A DNA stretch of 64,000 bases from Paragyromitra xinjiangensis (taxonomy: Eukaryota; Ascomycota; Pezizomycetes; Pezizales; Discinaceae), in the NCBI GenBank assembly GCA_038503065.1, contig JBCAMK010000002.1:496001-560000 (forward strand), given 5' to 3'. A program made the position numbers and the translations under genes. Each line of letters opens with the position of its first letter. The first letter of the stretch is position 1. This document shows, piece by piece, positions 11,461 to 24,051 of this stretch. Under the pieces are notes generated by a model. It had not been told where the DNA came from. It ran no database searches and saw nothing but the letters and a program-made list of their open reading frames with translations.

Positions 11461-11871
11461 TTTCTTGTAGTAAGGGCAAATTTGGCAGAGATGAAGGAAA
11501 TGGATGGGGAAGGAAAGGAAAGGGAAAATAAGAAATACATGTAATTCAAGTATTAGTCCAGCGCCGAGAGTCTCTTAAATTGTTAGTCGTCTCAAATTCG
11601 CATATCCATTGAATTTTGGTTTGTCGATAAATTTTTGGCCGCCTATCGAGGCTGAAAAGAACTGAATAATCCGCCGAGGCTTCCCGAAAAAATAACTGCA
11701 AATAGAATGAAAATTCACAAAGCCCTGAGTGGTGAAAGAAAATCACAGATCTTGCTCAACATCTTCTTTATATTCATGAGCAACCCTCACCTACCATTGA
11801 CGCAATAAGGTAGTATTTACTGTATAGAACATGAGCTTTTCTCGAAAAAAAAAGAATAGTTTCCCACCGCT
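11461..11871. other. promoter side of kinase-fold gene / downstream of PUP2
   Basis: These 411 bases separate the PUP2 stop from the kinase-fold start; both genes run on the - strand. It contains one TACATGTA octamer (11536-11543) and a short A-run near 11844. I see nothing else. Confidence 0.5.
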
Positions 11872-12907
11872 CTAAGCATTGCCCAATCGAGTAACAACCT
11901 CAGCCATCTCCTCATCCGTGTAAATCCTAAACCCTTTATCCTTGGTGACGCTCGCTAACTGGACATTCTTTGAGTCGAGTTTCTCCTCCATTACCTGCTT
12001 TAGAGTCTTGAGAACCATAGTCTCGGCTTCTTGAAGTGTCAATGACTAGGATAAAGGTTAGTAGTTGAATACCTTTACGTCTAGAATGATGAATCCTCAC
12101 GCTATGATACTCATTCTGAAGTTCAGCTTGGGCTCCCTCGCTTCCAGATCCTATCGCCTTCGCATCATATCTATAGAAAGTCCCTGAAGGCTCTGCATGG
12201 TAACTTTATCTCAACCATACACATCAGCATCATCCCGCAGAGTTCACCCAGGGCCTCATAACCTACAGTTGTGGTCCATCCTCATCATATCCAGCAATCA
12301 ACAATGCGACACCAAACGGCCTCGACATAATACTTTCCTCCCCATCAGCACCCTCCCCAAACCTTAGCGCCAAATCACAAATCGCCTGAGTACAGCTCTC
12401 GACACGAAGGGGCTCGTTGTAGTGGAAAAAGTGGTTCTGTGACTCGACACGCGCGTGCTCAATCATAGACCTAGCATCCGCTTGCAGCCCGGACATGGCA
12501 CAGCCAATGTGGCGGTCGATCTCGACAATCTTCTCGACGGAGGAAGCTTCGAGCAGTGGGGAGGTGACACGCTTTTCTACACCGATTATTACACCGTATC
12601 CAGTAGCTACCTAGATTCCGGAGGAAGGTGGAGTATTAGTTTGGATGTTGCTGTAGAGATATGGGAAGGGGAGGTATACTCCGATGGCAGTTGAACCGAG
12701 CTTGATTGCTTCGAGGGAGTATTCGACCTGGAAGAGACGACCTTCGGGGGAGAAGGTGCTGAGTAAAGGTCAGCTTTTGTTGGAGATGAAACGAAGATGG
12801 ACGGAGTACGAACTTGATACCGCGATCTAGGAGCAGTTAGCATTGCTGGGCTTTATTATGTTGGGTCGGGAGAGAAACAAACCATATTCTGAGCGTGCAA
12901 TAAACAT
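11872..12907 (-). CDS. PUP2: 20S proteasome subunit alpha type-5
   Basis: Six exons join in phase to 245 aa, close to the family length (about 241-260): 12907-12883 (25 bases), 12826-12814 (13 bases), 12758-12680, 12610-12267, 12203-12101 and 12045-11872. The N-terminus [20 protein letters not shown] continues into [19 protein letters not shown], the alpha-subunit signature. [20 protein letters not shown], the [11 protein letters not shown] region and SRPFGVALL are typical of alpha5. The protein forms part of the outer ring of the 20S core, which gates entry of ubiquitinated substrates in nucleus and cytosol. Introns are 55-69 bases. It is head-to-head with SPC97. Assignment is firm; the two tiny exons are supported by exact phase and by family sequence. 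Confidence 0.95.
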
Positions 12908-13626
12908 GCTGGCGGTACGAACAAAGCTCTAGGGAGATGGAGATGGAGATGGATGCTGAGAGGCTGATGAAGATAGCAGCAATAGCTAGAGCCGTTTGCT
13001 GGGGGAAGACGGAAGTCGTTGGAGATGATCTATAGAGGGACGACGCGGGCATCAATGAGGTGCCTCACAACGGCTGCTAGGAGGGGCAGAATTACCGCTT
13101 TGGGTATTTTATATCCTAGAAGGGTTGAATCTGGAACGGGATGCTGAGTAATCGAAGACAAGAGAGTGCCCCGCTATTTAAGTCTCTGTTGAGCTGTTGG
13201 AATCCTCTTTTATCATCTCCACAGGAAGAGTTCTCTCCTCAGATCAGAGGGATTCTCCTTCTTTCACCTGGAATTTCCTTCATGAAATATATCTCGAGAT
13301 GGCACGATAAAGCAGTCGAGTGAGAGCTTATGATTAACGAGTCTCCAGCAAGCAAATAGCAATCATCTTCACTTTACTAGATAAACCAATCCAATCCAGC
13401 CCAATTGACCCTATCGTGAGACAAAGACCACCAAAACTCCAATCGAGTGAATTCTCCTCACCCCAGATTGCGGCTCAACAAACCCGATAACCTGATAAGG
13501 AGTAAATATCTCTATCGCGCGGGGTGTCAACGCCAAAACTAATTGCAACGCGTCTCCAACTCTCTCCAAACCCACAAACCAGCCCCTCCTCTGCTCCACT
13601 ACTTCCCCTCTCAATCCCCCACTACA
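12908..13626. promoter_or_regulatory. shared upstream region of PUP2 and SPC97
   Basis: These 719 bases separate the two divergent start codons and must carry both promoters and 5' UTRs. No gene is visible. A CT-rich tract at about 13550-13625 lies directly before the SPC97 ATG, as is common in fungal 5' leaders. Confidence 0.5.
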
Positions 13627-16443
13627 ATGGCCTCCTCTGGCTCTTCACGAAGTTACGCCGACTCCACCCGCCGCAGTGCACGCGATACAGCCTCTCGTCC
13701 CCGCGCTGGTGACCGTGCAACCCCCCCACTACCCACCGCCGGAACGGGGTCCCGTCGAACAGCAAACCGCAGTGGTGCAGGAACAATCATCGGCGAGAAA
13801 CGTACAACAGAGCGGACACACATCACTGAGACGACAATTACAGGTCGGAGAGCCAAGAGCCCTGGACGGGAGAAAAATGCGAGTCCGAATGTGAGCAGTG
13901 GAGGACGTGGGACTCCTTCAGGTACGACTGGACATATGCCTATTTCCATGGAGGGAAGGAGAGACAAAAGACGAAGGAAGGATGAAGGACGTCTTTCTAA
14001 TTCGTTTGAGAGGAGGATAGCACCGTGGAATCCTGAAGCTGCATTAATCCCACCAACCACGGCACCATTAGCTTCGAGGGTTTCAATTCCACCTCTATCC
14101 TCCCAGATGCCGGCCTCGAAACGGCCTCCACCCCTGGAAAACATGTCACTCGAGCTTCAGGAAGCTTCGATTCTTGAAGACTTATTATTCGTCTTCATGG
14201 TATGTCCCTTCCCCACCTCCTCTCACTCGACTAACCCACCCCTAGGGCTACGAAGGCCAATACATCCGCTTCCGCGACGACTACAACCCCGCGAACGAAC
14301 CCGACCGTCTTGCGGGGCCCCAGTACAAGCTCCCCAACAGCCTCGACCCCTCACTCCGTGACCTCTGCACAACAATGCTCAAAATGGCAACCCACTACGG
14401 CGCCGTCGAAGCTTTCGTCGAGGTACAATCCCGCGAAGAATTTGGCGCTGTAAACCACGCACTTTGTGCTGCAATCCGGAAGTTACTACGTGACTACTTA
14501 GTCCTTATTGCACAGCTCGAGCACCAGTTCCTCACCAGCCCTAGCTTCACTCTACACATACTACACTTGCACACGCTGCCGACCTGCCACATGATGCTAC
14601 AACTGTCGTCGCTCGCGCATGAGATGCTGCGGCGGAACTCGATGCTGGAAGATGACATGGATGATAGTGTTGACGACTTTGATGACGTTGAGAATATCCT
14701 CGAGTCGCTGCGCGAGGGGGGTGATATCGCTGGTGCTTCTGGTGTCCCCGGGGTTAAGATCTGTAAAGGTGGTTCGGTGCTCGGGTTGCTAACCCACCGC
14801 CTTGCGTCCATGGCGGGGGACCCTGCGGCAAGGAGTCTACTGAGTATGTTACTGCGGGAGGCGTCACGACCGTATATGAATATGCTGAATGAGTGGTTGC
14901 ATCACGGAATGATTCGAGACCCACATGCAGAGTTTCTGGTTAAAGAACAGAAAAGTATCAAGCGGGAACGGCTGGAAGAGGACTATACAGATGAATACTG
15001 GGAGAAGCGATATACAGTGCGAGATGGGGATGTGCCTCCGCAGCTAGAGGCTGTGAAAGAGAAGGTTTTGCTGGCGGGGAAATATCTAAACGTGGTACGT
15101 GAATGCGGAGGTGTTGATGTGTCAAAGACAGTCAAAGACGTTCCACGCAGCTTCGATGATATCAGGTTTGTTTCCCTGCGCCTCGTGAACAGCACACGGC
15201 AGTAACGTTTATACCGAGTAGATTCCTTGACAACGTCAACTCTGCATACGCCCACGCGAACGAATCACTTCTGCAGCTCCTTCTCACAACTCATGCTCTC
15301 CCCGCACGCCTCCGCTCCCTAAAACACTACTTCTTCCTCGACCGTTCCGACTTCTTCTCTTACTTCCTCGAGCTTGCCTCCCCTGAACTCGCAAAGCCCG
15401 CCAAAAAAGTTAACGTTGGCAAACTCCAATCCCTCCTCGACCTAGCACTCCGGCAACCCGGCTCAATCGCCGCATCAGACCCCTTCAAAGAAGACGTTAA
15501 AGTACAGATGAATGAAGTTGGTCTCACAAAATGGCTCATGCGGGTTGTATCAGTCTCTGGCATCGACGAGGGTGCAACCCTCGAGGAACAACGCGCCCCT
15601 GTTACCATTGAGGACGACAAATCGATCATTGGCTTCAACGCACTGGAGCTCGACTACAGTGTTCCGTTCCCGCTATCGCTCGTCATTTCACGGAAAACGG
15701 TGCTGCGGTATCAACTTCTCTTTCGGTACCTCCTTTCACTGCGACATCTGGAGACATTGTTGGTGCAGGCGTGGCAAGATCATAACACGCTATATACTTG
15801 GAAGCATAAAAGTAAACACCAGCAGGTAGAGCTGTGGAAAAGGAGGGCGTGGACTCTGAGGGCGCGGATGTTAGTATTCGTGCAGCAGTTGTTGTATTTT
15901 TGTACCAGTGAGGTTGTGGAGCCAAATTGGAACGCTTTGATGAGGAGGTTAGGCGAGGTACGGACTGTGGATGAACTCATGCAGGATCATGTGGATTTCT
16001 TGGATACATGTTTGAAGGAGTGTATGTTGACGAATTCGAAGTTATTGAAGGTAAGTTTCCTATTCTGTATTGCTTTCATCTGATATAGCGTTTATACTAA
16101 TACCCTTCAGATCCACGCGAAAATAATGATGACTTGCACTATGTTTGCATCCTACACCTCGCACCTCTCAAAAGCACTCATCACCGCCGACCCAGAACTA
16201 GGGCCCCCATCAACCAGATACAACGCAGACGGTGAGAGCGCTGCGTTCGATCAAGCCCGTTTGGATAAGCTCAGTGATAACCTGAGTAAATATGAGGAGA
16301 ACTTTTCTCGGCATTTAAAGATCCTGTTGGATGCGTTGAATTACTATGCTGCAACAGAGACAGTGGTGCTGTTGGGGTTGTGTGCGAGGTTAAGTACGGC
16401 GAGTAATGATTCGGAGAGTCAGGGGTTGGTCATGACGGGGTGA
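13627..16443 (+). CDS. SPC97: gamma-tubulin complex component 2 (GCP2/Spc97)
   Basis: Four exons (13627-14199, 14246-15165, 15222-16050, 16111-16443) give 884 aa. The first ~180 residues are a disordered, Arg/Ser/Pro-rich tail. The N-terminal GRIP domain begins at about EASILEDLLFVFMGYEGQYI and contains the conserved THYGAVEAF, LTHRL and RPYMNMLNEWLHHG segments. The C-terminal GRIP domain, which contacts gamma-tubulin, follows from RFLDNVNSAYAHANESLL to the end. With GCP3/Spc98 and gamma-tubulin the protein builds the complex that nucleates microtubules at spindle poles. The chosen ATG has a good context (CACTACAATGG). Introns are 46-60 bases. Confidence 0.94.
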
Positions 16444-19043
16444 GATAGAGGGAGGACTTGTAAGATAGTTTACTATTTGGGTTTGAGTTGGGGATTAGTT
16501 TTAATGGTAGGCTTATGATGGAATGATATGGTGTTTCTTTCGCTGGGTGGTATAGAGGAGAGTTAATGGATTTTTGTTGGAGAGCTGGAATAATGATTGA
16601 TGGTCAACTTGCTAGGAGATAGATCTTAATGGGTGATATTGGATGATACCACATAAGTTTACATTAGTTTCCCTGCAGGAGACAAAGTCAGAATCTAACA
16701 TGCAAATTTCTCTCAATCCCACATCCAGAAGTGTTGACATCGCCAGAAACTCGGTATCAATATCTCAAATGGTCTGATATCTGAGTAGCCAAAGGGTTTA
16801 TCAGCGACACTCCAACCATTCTCTGGTAATTCAATGGTGTGGCCAAAGAAAAAAACATCTGTCAGCCGACACCTTTTAGACACATATATAAGCCGCTTCC
16901 TTGCGCAACTTAATACCCCACCAGCCGAATACCTCAACAACATACTTTATTCGCATACACCCTTACAGCTCGAGAAGCTTCCCCTGCTGCCTCCTCTGTT
17001 TCGATCGATGACGACGAAGGCCTCTACAACATCAAGATCGGAAAGAGGATGCTCAAATTGCCGCAATCTCTGGACTACCCTCAATTTCGAAAGGTCATTG
17101 GGCAATTGCTGACCGTGGGTGACAGAGATATTCGCCTCTACGAATCAGCAGTTGGCACGGGTTATATGGAGTGGAAGCTGTTAGCCCACGGTGCGAAATA
17201 CCGTAAGATGATCGAGAGATACAGCTCAGTCGGTATCAGAATAGTCGTCAGGTCTCAGGTACTCTTGCATACTTTCCAAAGCGAAAATTTATACTTTGCA
17301 ATTTTCAACAGTATTCTTCTAATTATTAAGATACCCTTATTCTCGAGGAGACTATAATGACTGGTGAGCTTACAACATGTCTCTTCGGGGTTTGAGACGA
17401 CCTATTTTCTTGAAAACTCCTAGAACGATTGTGGCATCAGAGCTTACATTCTACTAGTCCTGGTCCTGGAGACTGGTATATTCCTATTACCTATGGCACG
17501 TTCTTCGTTGGTGGTTATTCAATATTACGCTAAGAAGAAAACGATGCAAACCAAACATCACTTTTCACTATATTTTACCGCCGGATTTGGTACGGACTGC
17601 AGTTTTATTCTGTTTAGCAAGTTTTAGAGAGGATCATAGAACCTGATAGTACAGACGCTAGATATTCAAATACGGCGGTCGAGTGAGTGGAAGTCTAAAG
17701 ACAGCATTGACACATTGCGTCCTATTCTTCGAAAGAGGTTGTTTTCTCGGGAACTTGATGCTTTTGTGAGTATTGGTAGCTATCTTATGGTTATAAGTGG
17801 CCGTGCTGACAAAACTGGGTAGCTTGAGTAGCTATACTACGAGGTATTTAAAGAGAAACATTCAAAAGAGGGCCATTTTATAGTGGGGTTTTAGAGAAGT
17901 ATAGATATTTTATGAATGCTCCGGCTAGATGAAGGTTGGCTGAGACTGACGGTATAATCTCTATAGGTTGTTAAGCGATACTCTTATGACAAAGACTCGA
18001 TCGTTCTACCATTAGACAATCTCGTTTCCAATTGTCTGCTATGTCCTTCACCATCATTCATTCATTATGCATATTGTGTTTGGGCTTTAGACCACACAAC
18101 CACTATTCAGGAGCCAGATTCCAGGAGCGAGGCTTCAACCCTCGACCACAATTCATTTCTTCTGTCGCTTAGGATAGAAACAACAACTAGCCCTCTCATT
18201 TCATCTCCGGCTTATGTCCTTTCTCCCAGATAGATTTGTTAGTTACATGTACTTTTTATTGTTGAAAGTCAAAGATGTTGAGAGAACCAATAAGAAATAG
18301 CCTTGGCAGTTTCCTTCTGCTAAGCCCTGGTCACTTCAGATAATAGATTTGGGCAGCTCCTGATTCAAAATCGGACGAGGGGTTCCCCGGGCTGATCTGA
18401 AAAATCTGTGCTAATCTACGAAACTGGGGTAGCGGCTTTTGGCGTCGTTTGGGCCCACAGGTTCTGAAAACTCCGGCCATCGATTCCTCCCAGAACAGTA
18501 AATATCGTTCGTTTATACTGGTTATAGCGAAACTTGGGTTCTTCAAAGCGCATAGTGTCCCTCTGGCTTCTAGTAGGAATTGAATTTATTGATCTAGAAA
18601 AATCCCTCGCCATACTTATTTTGTTAGAGCTATACTAAGATTTATTCTGAAATACACGTCGGCATTTCGAATTCCTAATATATATTTCGAATGAAAACAT
18701 CAACAAGGCCCCTATAAGCCCTCCCACTACTTCGGCTCCATCAGAAGCCATTCAATACTCTAGATACATTCTTTCACTGACTGAAGCGGGGCTGACAGAC
18801 ACTTCCATTTTATTTTTGTTTGACTGCGGCAGCGTGGCGGGCGCCAAGACAGAAAAAGCCCCCAGCTCTTTGGTCTCAGCTTACATCCACGAGTCTCAGC
18901 CCCTGGGACCCCTCTTCGTAACTTCCTTTTAATTCACAACCTCCCCCTCACTCCCCAATTCAAAGCTTCTTCCTCTCCTAAACATCCTCTCCCACAGCTC
19001 ATAGAACCCACATAATCCTACATACCCCATAACAACCTCCACA
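16444..19043. other. long intergenic region between SPC97 and SEC9
   Basis: About 2.6 kb without a gene I can firmly support. It holds a weak coding candidate at 16914-17357 and a TATA-like ACATATATAAG just before it. A - strand ORF at 18416-18613 has ordinary protein-like composition but no recognisable domain. One TACATGTA lies at 18244-18251. The last 250 bases are CT-rich and form the SEC9 leader. Confidence 0.45.
16914..17357 (+). pseudogene. possible gene fragment, unrecognised
   Basis: An open frame without a convincing start runs from just after a stop at 16911. Its central part (about 16989-17260) looks protein-like: SIDDDEGLYNIKIGKRMLK, then PQSLDYPQFRKVIGQLL, then DIRLYESAVGTGYMEWKLL. 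A donor-like CAG|GTACTC occurs at 17258, after which the frame becomes AT-rich. A TATA-like box at about 16885 would place transcription starts near 16915. No family is recognised and the competing ATG at 17008 is in another frame. It may be one exon of a small gene or a remnant. Confidence 0.25.
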
Positions 19044-20320
19044 ATGGGCCTCTTCAGCAAGAAATCCAAAGACACGAGCTCCGAAGATCCTAACCGTGCA
19101 GCCCTCTTCGGCAACCGTGGTACCTCCCCAGCACCCTCCCAAGCTCCCTCCATCGCCCCGTCCACAAGCAGCGGCTACTCCTCCGCCCCATCCTACACCT
19201 CTCAAACTAGCGGCAACCCATACGCATCACGCAACAACGCCCCTAGCAATACCCCCTCCGGTGGCTACGGCGGTTACGGTGCACCATCTGCACCATCTGC
19301 ACCATCTGCACCTTCAGGAGGAGGCGGTTACGGTGGCTACGGTGGCTACGGTGGATCCCGCGACGCCACCCCTGATCCGAATCGTGACCAGCTCTTCGGG
19401 GGCGCCAGTCAGCGTAATCAACAGCACCCCGAAAAACCAAACCAAGCCGGCGGATACGGCGGATACGGACAGCAGCAACCCAGACAACAGCAACCCAGCG
19501 GGTACGGTCAGCCAAGCTCTGGAGGCTACGGTCAAGGAGGTCCAGAAGGTTACAATCCAGACCGACAGCTCACGGCGGAGGAGGAAGAGGAGGAGGATGT
19601 CGAGGCTGTGAAGCAGCAGATCCGCTTCACGAAGCAGGAGTCTGTTTCTTCTACCCGTAATGCTCTTCGTGTTGCTGCCCAGGCTGAGGAGACGGGCCGA
19701 AACACACTTACTCGTCTTGGAGCCCAGGGCGAGAGACTCCATAATACGGAGAAGAACCTTGATATTGCGAGCAATCATAACCGTATTGCAGAGCAGAAGG
19801 CACGAGAGCTCAAAACGCTGAATGGAAGCATGTTTGCGATCCACATGAAGAATCCATTGGCGTCCAAGGCGCGTGCACAGGAGGAAGAACGACGGATTCT
19901 AGAACGCCATCAATCTGATCGTGAGGAACGAGACAAGACTAGGGAATTTGCGTTCCAGAGTAAGAATCACGTTGGGAACGCACTGAAGGGTAATGGCGGA
20001 TACGGCGGGCCATCAACCAAGATGAGCCTAGCCGAGAGAAGCAAGTACCAATTTGAGGGCGACGAAAGCGACGATGAGAAGGAGAGGGAGATTGAAAACA
20101 ATCTAGACGCATTAGGTTCTGTTACTGGAAGACTGAGGAACTTGGCGATGGCCACGAGTCAGGAGGTGGATAGACAGAATGTCCAGATCGATAAGATCAT
20201 GAAGAAGGTGAGATTTCAGCCCCTTTCACTTCTTTTATAGATGCTAACCAGGTACTATAGAGCGATCGTGTCGACGACCAAATCGCGGTTACGCACAACA
20301 GGATCAAGAATATCCACTAA
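19044..20320 (+). CDS. SEC9: plasma-membrane Qbc-SNARE Sec9 (SNAP-25 family)
   Basis: Two exons (19044-20207 and 20261-20320) give 407 aa. The N-terminal half is disordered, with Ser/Ala/Pro and Gly-Tyr-Gly repeats, and has two DPNR..LFG motifs (near residues 14 and 111). The first SNARE motif (Qb) spans about residues 190-260 (KQESVSSTRNALRVAAQAEE). A linker follows, then the second (Qc) motif at the C-terminus (ENNLDALGSVTGRLRNLAMA...DRQNVQIDKIMKK, then SDRVDDQIAVTHNRIKNIH from exon 2). Sec9 pairs with Sso and Snc to fuse exocytic vesicles with the plasma membrane. There is no transmembrane segment and no palmitoylation Cys cluster, as expected for fungal Sec9. The final 60-base exon completes the second SNARE helix. 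Confidence 0.93.
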
Positions 20321-21268
20321 GAGCACTACTTTGTATTGTAATCGGTCTGCCTTTCACCTTGGCTTGAATGTGCAAGGCGTTTTGTGCTGTACTTTGATCT
20401 GATATGTAGAGGCTTTTTTTTTTGCATAGTTAACTTTTATTTTATAGCTGTGTGTGGTTTCGTTTTCCTTATGGGCTACATTTTTTTTTATTTTGAGCGA
20501 GAAATAGTTCAGAGTTGGTTGGAGATGGGTATTATTTTTCATAAAATATCACTCGGTTGCAAAAATGAAGGTTACACGACATGGTGATATTATTAAGTGT
20601 GCGAACAGAATCTCTACCTACTACTCATACCTTTGTGGATTAAAGGATCTAGAAGTGGATTTAGGTGACGCATTCAGGTGATGTCTAATCAATAACCCCT
20701 CGGAAGCGAAAATTATCAACGGCTATGTTGTGGCGAAAAGTATGCCTGGGGCGAGAAGAGTGGGGCCCTTAATATCAGCATCCTTTCAGGCCTATGTAGG
20801 GCTAGAGGAACATGGGCAATAGGGGTTTGAGGGAACTAGAGTGTTCGAGGATATTTGAGCCCCGCTTCCTTTGCTTTATCTGGCCCAACTGGAATTTTTG
20901 TAAGACTATAAGTCGCCTGACGTGCCGCTGCTTGATTGGAGATATCATAACCATAGGCTACACGTACTTAGTGAAATGTCCTAAAGAACGAGGATCTTTG
21001 CTGAAATTCGGTATCATTATATGAAACGGGCTAATCTTGACTTGACAGGTAAATTTTAGTCATTTAGGAGCTTTGGGTTAGAAGGCTTGTGTCTTGGCTG
21101 GCTGCCTTAAATCTTCTACGAATTCTTCAGAGCTAGTGGTGGTTGTAAAGGTCAAATTATTATTTCCAACGAGAGATAGCGATGCATCATGAACTCATAA
21201 ATGGTATACACGACCGAAAGAGAATGCTGAAAGAAAAGATATAACAGAAACAGCCCAAAACCAGTCCA
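20321..21268. other. convergent 3' intergenic region, SEC9 / VPS33
   Basis: SEC9 (+) and VPS33 (-) end toward each other here. The sequence is AT-rich with T-runs near 20409 and 20480. No ORF of interest and no RNA gene is seen. Confidence 0.5.
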
Positions 21269-23862
21269 TTACGCGATCGCCGCCCGCATCATCTTATTAC
21301 CATTAATAATAGCAGTAGTGCCAATAAGGATTTGTCGTCGACCTATGCTTTTGTTAGCATTGCAATAGGGAAATGATGTAGAGATCTGAGCAAAGGAAAG
21401 GAGAAAGTAACGTACCTTCCTCGCGCTTCCCAATAAATCTCAACGCCGCAATCTCCGTAAAAGTACATCCTCCAACGAAGAACACGACAGTAACTTTCTT
21501 CTCGTTCTGTCCATTCAATATGTTCCTCGCTCGAACAGCTTTATCCTCTCCTCTCTGGAACTCGTCAAAAGTTTTCCCTTTGATACTTTTCAACACGTCC
21601 TCAAACCCTCTCCACCCGGCAGCCCCGGCATTCACGCCTGCGTTTAGACCGTCTTCACCTCTGCGGCCCTTTGCGGTAGCGGTCATGAGGGGTTTTTGGA
21701 TGATACATTGGACTAAGCGGATGCTCAGGGGGGCATAGCCCGAGTAGACATAAGCGATATCATCAGGGCTGTGTTCATTCACTTCGTCTACAATCAATTT
21801 CAACACCTTTCGGAGATTTGGGTAATTTGTTCTTGAAGCCCCGGATGCAACAATGGAGGTGCGTGACTGAAGAAGTTGTAGCTTTTCAAGAGCATCAAGG
21901 GTAAGTACGTGTTGATAACCGTAGGCCTGGAGAATCTCCCGTTTGAAGTTTTCGAGGTCTTTCGGTTTCAACCCTTGTCCGACAAGCGATTCGATACATA
22001 TTAATCGCAAGACCGCTTCGACGGGAGCATTACGCGCAATAAGTTCTTCTATTGCGTCATGTTGGCTGGATGGGTCTAGGCCTGCGGCAAGGTCTGTAAA
22101 AAGTTGTGGAGATGTTAGAATATTGGTTCTAGGTTCCTTCATTCCCAGCTGTGGTAAGTTTCAACCACTAGACCCGGCAAGTCCACTGGAGCCAAAGGCT
22201 GAAACAAGTTTTCAATTGGGGATGGGGTCTGTACGACCTACTTTGTTGCACTTCCAGGATCTTGTTAAAGATGTCTGAACGGGTGTGCTTCATTATCTCT
22301 TCTGCTAGTCCAGTATGTAGTCGCAAGGATTGATGTTCCTGCTGCAGACCACCAAGTTTGCTTACGAACTCACGGATTTCCGAGACTGTCTTTGCCTGGT
22401 GACGACCTTCGTAGTCATCATTTAACCTTCGTGCCACTTTATTAAGAAGATTTCCAACGATCGCAAAGTTTGTATCTCGTAAGTTTTCGAATAGTTTATC
22501 ATCAGAGCTCAAGACAACAGGCCTCTTCTGTTTTTGAGATGATGCTGGAGCTGCCGCTGACGATGACGAAGACTGCGCGCTTCCTTGCTGTTGTGGAGGT
22601 CCCACAAGGGCAGCATCTAGCTCTATCTTTGCTGTCACCATCGTCTAATCAGCAATTAAATCTTTTGACTACCACAGCCTCGGGGTTTGAAATTACAATT
22701 GTGGATTCCAATCGTCTCGTCAATTAAGCCCTCGTAGGTAAGTTGTGTTAACAGTGGAGTCACCATATCTGAGTCCCTATCTACCACTATCAATTCCCCA
22801 AGAATACTGCTTGGGGTCAATGCAAAGAGGTTAGAGTCAGATGCATCCTCCTCGCTTCGCATACGAATGAGGGCATCTGCAAGGCGCCGTGCGCAATCGC
22901 CCTTGCCAATTATGCGTGGGAACAAGCCATAACGACGTTGGATGCCCATGAGTGCACGTGCTGCGTAAAAGATAGAGGTATAGTCTTTACGCTAGACAAA
23001 TAAATCAGAATTCGGCATTTCCTAGTAACAATTGGTGGAAGCATACGAGGTAGAGCTCTTCGAAGGAATCATCAAGCTCTAGTGAAAGAAGATCTGGCTC
23101 TAGCATGAGAAAATGTAGTGGGAATTCGCCGATTGTCACGTCCCCCAGGACCCCCTCATCCTCAAGAATTTTCTCGCATACCAACGTCCGGCGAGGTACA
23201 AAGAGAACTGTGTATTCGAAATCTTGGCCTGGGATCTTGGAATTCTTTTTGACAAGTTCTAAGAGGACAGAAAAATGTCAGCATTTCTTGCTTATACAGT
23301 ACTGTCGATAATGGTATTCCAACAATAACGAGTTATGCTTTTGAGAAAGCTGGAGTTATATCTATATTGGGCTCAAGACTGGCAGTGTCGAGTGAGAGTT
23401 AAAGCTCGGCATAGCCTACTTTTGGCCCGTAAAACGATAGTGTAAAGGTGTAAGTGAGAAAATTGGGAGGAAAATGTATACCTGCTATCGCATATGCATT
23501 CTTGACATTGCATCGTACCAAAAGCACTATGTTCTTTTGCGTAGCGTCGGCCACACCATCTTCCAGCCAGAATATCTTGTCAACGCCATGTTCCTAGACC
23601 CACCTCACATTACTACCATAAACTCCTATAAGATAGAGATTAAGCGACCGCACTTGAAGAGCCGAAAACTTTAGGAATGAACCAAGAGGACCGCTGAGCG
23701 TCTTGTCGAGAACCAGAACTTTCTTCCCACGGACCTGGAAGCAAAGTCAGTGGTAGCGTCCAGGGGAAACGCAAGTGAACTTACTCCTAAGAGAAGGTCG
23801 AAGAACTCTTTCTGGGCTGTAGATTTAATATAACTTGTATCGATGCCAGAAGTGGGAGCCAT
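21269..23862 (-). CDS. VPS33: vacuolar sorting Sec1/Munc18 protein Vps33
   Basis: Eight exons join in phase to 639 aa: 23862-23785, 23734-23654, 23593-23482, 23258-23047, 22991-22697, 22631-22242, 22093-21416 and 21342-21269. Diagnostic Vps33 stretches are VRGKKVLVLDKTLSGPLG, GEFPLHFLMLEPDLLSLELD, ALMGIQRRYGLFPRIIGKG, GELIVVDRDSDMVTPLLTQL, YEGLIDETIGI and, near the end, VVFFVGGCTFTEIAALRFIG followed by the small last exon. The protein is the SM subunit of the HOPS and CORVET tethering complexes, templating vacuolar and endosomal SNARE assembly. A Ser/Ala/Gln-rich loop lies near residue 285. It is head-to-head with the Dsl1-type tether gene TIP20/RINT1, 189 bases between start codons. Confidence 0.95.
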
Positions 23863-24051
23863 TATCGCTTTTGCAGGTCGGTTCGTCGTTGTTGATGAGC
23901 AGCACCTGGGGAGGTTGCTGTCGGGCTACGTGTGACGTATCTAATCTGATCTTAGCCTCAATCTTATCAATCTCAATTGAGAACAGCAAAGCACCCGTGA
24001 CCTTTAAACAACTAACGACAAGCTGCAACTCTCAAACGTATTCACTGAACA
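23863..24051. promoter_or_regulatory. 189-bp bidirectional promoter, VPS33 / TIP20
   Basis: The start codons of two divergent membrane-traffic genes are only 189 bases apart, so both promoters must overlap. Visible motifs are a TGACGT half-site within CTACGTGTGACGTAT (ending 23940) and an E-box-like CACCTG near 23904. These are candidate sites only. Confidence 0.55.

Noticed and set aside
18090..18170. possible tRNA-like T-arm sequence
   Set aside because: The stem pairs but the loop does not match the conserved T-loop and no D-arm or acceptor stem could be built around it.
18416..18613. 65-codon - strand ORF with protein-like composition
   Set aside because: There is no domain, the frame ends abruptly, and no neighbouring exon could be joined with confidence.
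19096..19611. 171-codon + strand ORF overlapping SEC9
   Set aside because: It is the shifted frame of the Gly-Tyr-Gly repeat region of SEC9, producing Thr/Val/Ala and His repeats.
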